Assembly (NCBI GenBank): GCA_003576755.1
Contig: QEVT01000031.1
Span: forward strand, 1 to 35,382
Origin: a bacterium
Lineage (GTDB): Bacteria > Chloroflexota > Anaerolineae > Epilineales > Epilineaceae
Direction: 5' to 3'
Length of the DNA: 35,382 nt
The notes under the pieces were generated by a model. That model was not told the origin of the DNA, ran no database searches, and worked only from the letters and a program-made list of their open reading frames with translations. The translations under genes and the position numbers were made by a program. Shown here in pieces: positions 30,001 through 35,382 of the stretch. How positions within the stretch are numbered: the stretch's first letter is position 1; each line of letters starts with the position of its first letter.

Positions 30001-30243
30001 GGGCGGCAGCGGGTGGAGGCCGGCGGGCCACGGCGCCTCGCCGCCGTCGGCCGGGGCATGGAAGCGGGCGGGCGGGCGGCGGAGGGCGGCGCCCGTCGAC
30101 GGCGCCTCGGGTGGCTGGTCCACGGCCGGCCGGGCGCCCGGCGCGCGGGGGAGATCGGTCTCGGGCGCCTGCACGACCAGCGAGGCCCCGGCCAAGGCCA
30201 GGATGCCGAGGCTGGCGAGGACGACGTGAATCCAGCGGGCCAT
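27061..30243 (-). CDS. Secreted M6-like (immune inhibitor A type) metalloprotease homologue with altered zinc motif
   Basis: 1060 residues from ATG 30243 with a GGAGGGAG ribosome site. N-terminal membrane/signal segment WIHVVLASLGILALAGASLVV, then a Pro/Ala-rich propeptide-like region to ~140. The protease-like region contains DADGDGFVDSLWVIHAGRGQEYGGG, GPFTLMPEDSDIGVLIEEFGHSFFGFPDLYTND and MSAGIWGG, all typical of M6. The zinc motif, normally HEFGH, reads EEFGH (415-419), so the first histidine ligand is replaced by glutamate. The second half has galactose-binding-like and immune-inhibitor-A-like beta segments (FRVDDFDAGLGGWQVEGW, YLVEWRNDEGWDRSL). Probably extracellular. It may be inactive, use a different metal ligand, or act by binding. 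Confidence 0.8.
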   Translation of the reverse strand: MARWIHVVLASLGILALAGASLVVQAPETDLPRAPGARPAVDQPPEAPSTGAALRRPPARFHAPADGGEAPWPAGLHPLPPGADTTGEAVSADDVDRRPAPAYAALPPLPGPARAEARALAHERAVLARTDGSGRAPAQAPAAGPVPVTATILVLPVEFAGHSLLHYRVHTPDRTACITTTGMFSGPLHGAIPYPGGAPGASIDNQTVYYPSTEPEDYARLIFGRTGYTEPIRAGDPNVNGGRGVDISGLTVERYFETQSDHSVTITGTVAPWVALDRPQAYYGLDVCIPNVSPRAIPDEQLGSLGDMTVDAAEALKAMGGPYAEHAFWRRLDADGDGFVDSLWVIHAGRGQEYGGGSDGEAAIWSRSTDVAAYPDHEGGHVIHDGGTPDAPADDIRLGPFTLMPEDSDIGVLIEEFGHSFFGFPDLYTNDAENSVGWWAPMSAGIWGGELGGTRPVNMPLWFRSVADCRGRPCGWADPVAAVTYTTAPRTVVLGQAGTPAGGTVQDGPFAGQTIHEGLRVDLPVQVENVPNRAGTGGGAYTGPDAGETRALVRTLDLDRLPAGDGPELRLRAYWNIPRYWGYLFVEAAPPGEDFRTLPDRDGHFSDQNPFGLNEGWGLTGPGPGATVLRFDLSRWRGQAVRLRLRYITYRGGPGTGVWIDDAALHIQELGQDLRFRVDDFDAGLGGWQVEGWQAVPYTLRHPHHYLVEWRNDEGWDRSLRGAYQTSYHDQDEWRVDRVPAILPGAVVMYRNLKYPFSGAIRPQLADPPSWGAKYALLVVDPLFAPRERPGGAALGGQLQSLDAALSTARQPDFRLEVRDPDSREVTGVDAFEGRDGVRRFDDARGHAPGMRLGADGQPAPWDATASVVVPSVGGAMYSTRVVGGDGRPALDRYGAAYAGGHVLGTGNPGDANAQLGVRLELVGQAADGSWGAVRVSNTAVDYTLASDVPTATIGHPLRFDLDIHNRGSVPRAVTVTLEGWLMDRLLFEAPAMPVVPVAPGASARRSHTVTVPADAWLPPDAKVTGVARFDDGEHRWERRLAVPVAPRPVLWLPVVRNAE

Positions 30244-30301
30244 GGTGCTCCCTCCCAGGCGCAACGCTCCGGCGGAGCGGCGGTGACGACGGTGTGGGGG
30301 G

Positions 30302-30310
30302 ATCATACCA
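30302..30310 (-). promoter_or_regulatory. Extended -10 promoter candidate for the M6-like gene
   Basis: On the minus strand TGGTATGAT (extended TGn plus TATGAT) lies ~60 bp before the ATG at 30243. No good -35 is seen. A CCACCGGTGG palindrome abuts it upstream. Confidence 0.35.
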
Positions 30311-30406
30311 CCGGTGGGAAGGGGGGAACCAGCGGTGACGGGCGCGTGGCGGGTGGCGGAGAGGGCGAGGCCGCGGGACGTCCAGAGCACGGCGCGGCCG
30401 CCGTCG

Positions 30407-32245
30407 TCACTCAGGCACGGCGAGCTCGGCGCAATCCGAGATGACCGACGGCTGGAGAATCTCGATGTTGGCGTTGGCAGGCCACCGACCAAGCAGGGCG
30501 TACGCGGTCAACGCCGCCGACGCGCCGACGATCGCGATGTAGGCGGTCAGGAAACCGGTTGAGAACCGCACATGGGCAACCCGGAGCGCGAATCGGCCGG
30601 CCGCTCGCATGGCCAAGAAGGCCACCGATCCGACGAGCATGGTGGGCATCAGCATCAGGTAGTTCCAGGCATACCCCGCCGACGTCAGGTCGCCGATCGA
30701 CCGGCAGCCTGCCGGCCATTGGGTGACGCTGAGCCACAGCAGGCCCAGGACCGCCCCGAGCACACCGCCGACGAAGGAAATGCGGTGGGCGCTCAGCGTG
30801 TGCCCCCCTGGGAGCGCCACGACGAAGCGGTAGAACCACGCGTACACCTGCTGGAGCAGCACCGCATGCACGAGCAGGAGCCCCGTCGATCGCGCGAGCG
30901 TCAGCAGCGCGCCCGGGAAGCCGGGCGTCAGCTCGGACGCGACCATTGCCAGCAGCGCGACACCGACGACCATCCATCGGCCGCGCGTCAGTTGCTGTTC
31001 CCCGACGTGGCGCCAGCGCCAGTCCAGGATGCCCGGCACGAGCGCGCGGTAGAAGACCTCGTAGCGGGCGTCGCGCTCGCCTCCGTCGATTCCGGAGGCT
31101 GCGAGTGGCCTGAGCACGCGCATATCGGACCGGCACAGGCGTTCAACCACCGACGCGATGCGGTCGTCGGGCAGCTCGGTGTAGAACGCCAACGTGCCGA
31201 CGCCGAGGGCTTGCATCGATCCGTCCGGCGTGACCAGGTACTGGAAGATGCGCGCCGCGATCTCACGATCCGATCGGTTCAGCCGCGCGAGGGACCGGTC
31301 GATGTGGTCGCCGACGATCTGTGGAACACTTCCCATTCGACGGAGGCTCGCGCGGCGCAGGGTGTTCGACCCGCGGCCGACCTCCTCCGCCCACAGCCGT
31401 TGCATCACCAGCTGGAGATACGGGGCCTGGACGCTGACGTCGACCTGGATGTCGTCCACGCCGCCCACGGCTTGAGAGGTCGCCTCGGGCACGGCGAGGT
31501 CCGCGTCGATGCTCTCCGACTGCAGTCGCTTGACGACGTCCTCCGCCAGCCCGGGCTCCAGACGGATGGGTTCGTCTCCAGGGCGGGATCGGTTGAAGGC
31601 CTCCAGCGGGCCTTCGACCGCATCGATGGCGGCGGCGGGCTTCAAGTGCTGAAGCTGGATGTAGCTGCGCAGCACCGCGGCCATCGACCCGGCAAGGCGC
31701 TGGAGCATGGCGAGCGCATCCTCGCGGATGGCGATGAGCACGTGGATCGGGCACTCGGGCTGCGCCAGCAGGTGCATGAGCGCGACCGGGAACGTGCGGG
31801 AGTCCATCGTCAAGAGGTCGACACGCTGGGTGGCGGGATGAAACACGAAGTACTCTTCGAACTGATCGAGGAGCAGCACAAGCGGGACATCCAACACCGG
31901 CGCGAACCGGCTGGCATACGTCGCCAGCGCGCTGTCATCGGGATCGGCAGTGGGGACTCCCGCCACGCGCGCCACTTCGGCCCCGATCGCCCGTTTCAGG
32001 TTGCCGACGACGTCGCCCTGCCAGTCCCGGAACACCACAGCGGTGCGGCCGGGTGTCTGGTGCACGCGATAGGCCACCCCGGCTTCCAGCAGCGACGTCT
32101 TGCCTACGCCGCTGGGGCCGCTCAGGACGGTCAGGCGGCTGGCGTAGACATGGTCGAGCACCACGCGCGCCTCGCGGTCGCGCCCGAAGAACAGCGGGCC
32201 ATCGCGCTCTTCGAATGCCGCCAATCCCTTGTATGGTGAATCCAT
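30407..32245 (-). CDS. nSTAND1 NTPase with C-terminal membrane domain
   Basis: 612 residues. N-terminal YKGLAAFEERDGPLFFGRDRE is the classical lead-in of nSTAND1. Walker A GPSGVGKT at 43-50, Walker B LVLLLDQFEE with D127. A winged-helix-like region follows (LARLNRSDREIAARIFQYLV) and a helical region to ~430. The last ~180 residues hold about five membrane helices (MVVGVALLAMVASEL; LLLVHAVLLQQVYAWFY; ISFVGGVLGAVLGLLWL; LMLMPTMLVGSVAFLAM; FLTAYIAIVGASAALTAYALL). It lies 37 bp after the SIR2-like gene, same strand. A membrane-anchored sensor/switch ATPase is likely; the membrane domain may instead be the killing effector. Confidence 0.88.
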   Translation of the reverse strand: MDSPYKGLAAFEERDGPLFFGRDREARVVLDHVYASRLTVLSGPSGVGKTSLLEAGVAYRVHQTPGRTAVVFRDWQGDVVGNLKRAIGAEVARVAGVPTADPDDSALATYASRFAPVLDVPLVLLLDQFEEYFVFHPATQRVDLLTMDSRTFPVALMHLLAQPECPIHVLIAIREDALAMLQRLAGSMAAVLRSYIQLQHLKPAAAIDAVEGPLEAFNRSRPGDEPIRLEPGLAEDVVKRLQSESIDADLAVPEATSQAVGGVDDIQVDVSVQAPYLQLVMQRLWAEEVGRGSNTLRRASLRRMGSVPQIVGDHIDRSLARLNRSDREIAARIFQYLVTPDGSMQALGVGTLAFYTELPDDRIASVVERLCRSDMRVLRPLAASGIDGGERDARYEVFYRALVPGILDWRWRHVGEQQLTRGRWMVVGVALLAMVASELTPGFPGALLTLARSTGLLLVHAVLLQQVYAWFYRFVVALPGGHTLSAHRISFVGGVLGAVLGLLWLSVTQWPAGCRSIGDLTSAGYAWNYLMLMPTMLVGSVAFLAMRAAGRFALRVAHVRFSTGFLTAYIAIVGASAALTAYALLGRWPANANIEILQPSVISDCAELAVPE

Positions 32246-32282
32246 GGCGGAACCCCTTCCAGGTTCCGATCCTTCAGGAGCG

Positions 32283-33275
32283 TCAAGTGAGCGGATCGTG
32301 TGGAGGGCGTCCGGCTTCCATGCCCGCGACGAACTCGTTCATCGGCATGTCGAAGATCAAGACGTCGCGTTTGAGCCACAGGTCCCGCTCGATCGGGGAC
32401 ACGGAACGCTGAATGGACCAGGATTGGAACGCCCGGCTCCGGTAGCAGTCGCGGTCGTTGTAGACCTGATGCCACATCAGGCGATACGTCCAGTCGCGAA
32501 GACTGTACCCCAGGAACAGGAAGCGTCGCTGGGCGAGCGCCGCCTTCAGGAACATCGGCAACGCCACGCTGCTCCCCAGCCGTTGCAGCGCAACGGCGTA
32601 GTCGTTCTCGGTCACGCAATAGTCGTCGCGGGCCGACTCGCGTATGTCCACCGTGCCGTGGAGCTTGTAGACGACATCGCGTGATTCGACGTCGATGTGT
32701 AACGCCTCGATGCCGTTCGCGAACACCGGCCTGAGGTCTGACTCACCGGCCTGGCGATGGTAGAGGACGGCCGGGTGCGCCAGGGGATCCAAGCCGTTTC
32801 CGCCGGGCGACAGGGGAGACCCGTCGAAGGGCTGCACCAACAAGTCGAATGGGCGTCCACGGGCCTCGAAGACATCTTCGATCAGGGTGTCGTAGTTGGT
32901 GGTGATGACCAACAGCTTGGCTGGAACGGTCGCGATGAGGTCATGCAGGGGTCCTTGCGGGAAGCGCCGGCTGAAGACACGCCTGAGCGTGTTGCGCAGC
33001 CCGGCGCGCGCTTTCCTGACCTCGTAGTACTGCGCTGCACGCGCCAGGTCGGAGTCGGTTTCCCCATTCGGGTAGACCTGTGAGCTGAGGTGGCGGCTGA
33101 GCTCGGCCCCCGACGGCGGCCAGATCGGGTTCTCGATCGTCCAGCGGTAGTCTTCGGGTCGCGAGGCGATGGACGCGCCGGCGCCGAGGAACAGAACCAC
33201 GCGGCGGCTATTCAGAGCATCCCAGATCTCGGCATATGGGGGTGCCGCACCGGCGACAGCCTGTGGATCGGGCAT
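32283..33275 (-). CDS. SIR2-like NAD-binding effector protein
   Basis: 330 residues from ATG 33275 (GAGGGA upstream); ATG 33293 is an alternative overlapping the preceding stop. SIR2 motifs are present: VVLFLGAGAS (26-35), LLVITTNYDTLIED with N127, and YKLHGTVD with H206, followed by FLFLGYSLRDWTYR. No zinc cysteine cluster is seen, so it belongs to the SIR2-like domains of defence systems, which deplete NAD, rather than to protein deacetylases. Its position between a lipoprotein and an nSTAND1 ATPase suggests a multi-gene conflict system in which the STAND protein senses and SIR2 executes. Confidence 0.9.
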   Translation of the reverse strand: MPDPQAVAGAAPPYAEIWDALNSRRVVLFLGAGASIASRPEDYRWTIENPIWPPSGAELSRHLSSQVYPNGETDSDLARAAQYYEVRKARAGLRNTLRRVFSRRFPQGPLHDLIATVPAKLLVITTNYDTLIEDVFEARGRPFDLLVQPFDGSPLSPGGNGLDPLAHPAVLYHRQAGESDLRPVFANGIEALHIDVESRDVVYKLHGTVDIRESARDDYCVTENDYAVALQRLGSSVALPMFLKAALAQRRFLFLGYSLRDWTYRLMWHQVYNDRDCYRSRAFQSWSIQRSVSPIERDLWLKRDVLIFDMPMNEFVAGMEAGRPPHDPLT

Positions 33276-33286
33276 CACGGGATCCC

Positions 33287-34783
33287 TCAGCATTCGAAGA
33301 AGCACAGACCGATGCGGATGTTCAAGATGATGGCTTCCGAAGTCGTGCTCTTCTTGTTCGGCAGCGGCTTGATGATCTCACCGGTAAGCTTGGCCGGGAT
33401 CACGATGGTGGTGGCAGTCGAGTTGAATTGGCCGAACCACTTGTCCGCGGTGCCGTCCCGTGTAGCGCGAATCGCGTAGGTTCCGACAGCCACGGTCTGC
33501 CCGTCGCTGTCGATCGGCGAGTCGACGATCACGGTGCCCAAGAGCTCGCCTTCGGTCGGCTCGGCCGGCAACGGCGTCGGCGTGGGTGTCGGGGCGGGTG
33601 TGGGGGTCGCGGTGGCCGTCTGAGCATGCGCCGTGGACGCCCACGTCAACCAGTCGGGCCACCATCGCGCGAGCACGGCCGCCATCCGCGCCACCGGGTG
33701 CGGCGGCGGCGTCGGCGAGTGGCCGACAAAGGTGCGGCTGATCACCGTCGTGGCGATCATGCTCGCACGGCGGGCCGCGACGGCTGCACGACCTTCCAGG
33801 TCCGGCACCGTGGCATCCACGTTGAGCGCCGACTCGCCGGCCTCGATCAGTCCCGCCGTCCGCAGGTCGGCTTCCGCCTCGGCCATCCGCGCTCGCATGG
33901 CCTCGCCTTCAACGGCGGTGAGCAGGTCGCGCGGCCGTGGCCCGAAGCAGAGCTGCATGTTGCCCCACGCCTGGCAGATCAGCGCGTGCGTGAGCACCGA
34001 CTGGGGGGTTGGCGTGTCGCGGCCAATGCGGAGGTCGGCGTCGCGCGTGATGGTGGCACCAGCGGTCTCGATGTTCCCGGGCGCCAAGTACACGATCCGC
34101 GCGCGATCGCCCCCCATCCCGGACACCGTGACGAGATACACGTCGGGCTTGAGCACGGTGTCGTCGCCGGCGGCCAAGGGCACCGGCCGGCAGGTCCGAA
34201 GCACTCCGACGACCGTCTGGCGACCCTGCGCGAATAGCGCTTGCGGCAATGGAACCGTGGGGACCCGCAGCGGAACGCTCATCAACAGAATGCCATGCGT
34301 GCCCGGGCTCAGGTCCTCGTGCGGCGGCAAGGCGAACGTCACGGTCTTCGCCAAGTTCACATCGGCCGGGGTAAGCTGGAACCGGGCGAGGAGGGGGGCG
34401 AGTCGGTCGAAGTCGGGTGTGAACGACAGGCCCGGTGCCGGCTCGCCTGTCGAACCATGGGCAAGCGTGACGATCTGCCTGCCCTCGCCGGATGCCCCCG
34501 TCGGGCTGTTCGCAGCCAGGGTATGACCGATGCCCGGGCAGGCGATGCCGGGGTCGACGAATGCGGGGTCGACGAGGTTGGTTGACCCTGGCATAGGTGT
34601 GGTGGGCGTCACGGCCGGCGGCGCTGGCGTGCCGACGGTCGCCTTGTCGACAGGACTGGGCGGGCTGCCGACCGGTTCAGGTTCAGGCTCCGGCTGCCCG
34701 CACCCCTGCAACATCCACGAGAGCCCCAATCCAACCGCGGTGGCGATCAGCACAAGGAACCGGCTGCGTCTTTGTGTCAACAT
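33287..34783 (-). CDS. Putative lipoprotein, unknown function, in SIR2-STAND operon
   Basis: 498 residues. N-terminus MLTQRRSRFLVLIATAVGLGLSWMLQGCG has a lipobox with C28. Residues 30-65 are a Pro/Thr/Glu linker. A mostly beta domain with conserved-looking segments (VTFALPPHEDLSPGTHGILLMSVPLRVP, KPDVYLVTVSGMGG) follows. Residues ~415-432 are a PTPTPTP linker, then a small beta domain (LGTVIVDSPIDSDGQTVAVGTYAIR). Ends CFFEC at 33287, abutting the SIR2-like gene, so probably first in the operon. I do not recognise the family. Confidence 0.7.
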   Translation of the reverse strand: MLTQRRSRFLVLIATAVGLGLSWMLQGCGQPEPEPEPVGSPPSPVDKATVGTPAPPAVTPTTPMPGSTNLVDPAFVDPGIACPGIGHTLAANSPTGASGEGRQIVTLAHGSTGEPAPGLSFTPDFDRLAPLLARFQLTPADVNLAKTVTFALPPHEDLSPGTHGILLMSVPLRVPTVPLPQALFAQGRQTVVGVLRTCRPVPLAAGDDTVLKPDVYLVTVSGMGGDRARIVYLAPGNIETAGATITRDADLRIGRDTPTPQSVLTHALICQAWGNMQLCFGPRPRDLLTAVEGEAMRARMAEAEADLRTAGLIEAGESALNVDATVPDLEGRAAVAARRASMIATTVISRTFVGHSPTPPPHPVARMAAVLARWWPDWLTWASTAHAQTATATPTPAPTPTPTPLPAEPTEGELLGTVIVDSPIDSDGQTVAVGTYAIRATRDGTADKWFGQFNSTATTIVIPAKLTGEIIKPLPNKKSTTSEAIILNIRIGLCFFEC

Positions 34784-35179
34784 CGAAGCCCCCTGTTATG
34801 AATGAAGACGAGTCTCCATTTGCTTGGCTGGTCGCTGGGACGCATGCGCGCACCCCCATCGTCTGCGTGCATCTGCTCCGGCGCAGCTGCAACGCGCGGG
34901 CAACCGCGACACGGCACAACCCGCGCGCAGAGTGTACGCATGCCGCGTATCATGCCGCGTCTGCCCGGCGTCTCCTGGTCGTCTTTTCCGAGGGGTGGCG
35001 GCGACAGCGCCGGGTGCGGTGCGGCAGTCGTCCCGGCCCTCCGTCACACTCTTGTCACCAGCCTGTCGCCCCGCCCCTGGCGGCACGACCCGCGCGCCGG
35101 TATCCTGCATCCCGGATCAGGGACCGGCCGCCCGTCGGACGGCGGCGCACGGCCGGTCCCGCGCCCATCCGGAGCACCG
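34784..35179. other. Divergent intergenic region with 5' leader hairpin
   Basis: 396 bp between the lipoprotein gene and the right-edge membrane protein. I see no gene. A perfect 10-bp stem (GGGACCGGCC 35120-35129 with 35151-35160) lies 19 nt before the ATG at 35180, with an inner CCGTC-G-GACGG hairpin; this could be a leader structure. Confidence 0.4.
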
Positions 35180-35382
35180 ATGACCCCGCTCGTGCGTTTC
35201 GCCCTCGCCTGGCTGGCCGGCCTCCTGGCCGCCATGGCGTGGCTGCCGGACACATGGCCCGCGTGGCCGCCGCTCGTGCTCGCCGTCGCCGTGCCCATCA
35301 CGTGCGCGGCCGTGCGCGCCGCCGTCGCGGCCCGGCGCCGCGCCTCCGGGTCGTCAAACCCCGCGCGCCGGATCGCGCCGGG
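35180..35382 (+). CDS. Membrane protein N-terminus, possibly ComEC, truncated by window end
   Basis: 67 codons from ATG 35180 (GGAG 6 nt upstream), open to the window edge. MTPLVRFALAWLAGLLAAMAWLPDTW followed by PPLVLAVAVPITCAAVRAAVAARRR gives two membrane helices and a basic loop, as at the start of ComEC/Rec2 DNA-uptake channels. The fragment is too short to be sure. Confidence 0.45.
   Translation, partial: MTPLVRFALAWLAGLLAAMAWLPDTWPAWPPLVLAVAVPITCAAVRAAVAARRRASGSSNPARRIAP

Noticed and set aside
27013-30444. Long plus-strand open frame opposite the M6-like gene
   Set aside because: It is rich in Arg, Val, His and Gly with no domain; the minus frame has a signal segment and M6 motifs.

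Overview
This is a very GC-rich bacterial window with several dispersed palindromic repeats. The gene content fits a member of the Chloroflexota or a similar large-genome environmental bacterium: formylglycine-generating-enzyme-like (FGE) domains on signalling proteins, PadR/HAAS and XRE/membrane-protein pairs, Uma2, DUF1800, and many STAND, TIR and CHAT conflict proteins. The taxonomic call is inference; no rRNA or tRNA was seen.

Layout. 1-1020: 3' end of an FGE-like protein. 1383-3977 (minus): secreted protein and M3 oligoendopeptidase. 4109-5460 (plus): PadR repressor and HAAS-like membrane protein. 5651-7223: frameshifted DUF1800 gene between two copies of a direct repeat. 7224-8478: gene-poor, with a seven-unit 22-bp array and a promoter. 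8479-16570: a diversity-generating retroelement (DGR). 16845-24260 (plus): conflict-type operon of a DUF4231/SLATT-like membrane protein, a SLOG-TIR protein, a giant hydrolase-CHAT-TPR protein and a RyR-domain protein. 24294-24946 (minus): XRE regulator and membrane protein. 25362-30243 (minus): Uma2, SRAP peptidase (yedK-like) and an M6-like protease with a degenerate zinc motif. 30407-34783 (minus): nSTAND1-membrane NTPase, SIR2-like protein and lipoprotein, probably one operon. 35180-end: start of a membrane protein, possibly ComEC.

The main discovery is the DGR. A 126-bp template repeat (TR, 11656-11781) has two gap-free variable repeats: VR1 (11324-11449) at the end of a TIR-NACHT-FGE protein and VR2 (13684-13809, minus) at the end of a DUF4062-nSTAND1-FGE protein. 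VR1 differs from TR at 13 positions, and every one is an adenine in TR. An Avd gene and a DGR-type reverse transcriptase lie between the two targets. The reverse transcriptase is split by a 103-bp palindromic element flanked by a 10-bp duplication. Removing the element plus one duplicate restores a 359-residue enzyme with the DGR signature motif.

Taken together, the DGR appears to have diversified the ligand-binding tips of two NLR-like sensors, with a TIR in one case and a DUF4062 module in the other as the probable output domain. Two further conflict modules lie in the same window, so the segment looks like a defence or self-recognition island. The A-only pattern in VR1 implies homing was recent, so the damage to the reverse transcriptase is probably recent too, or complemented in trans, or present in only part of the population.
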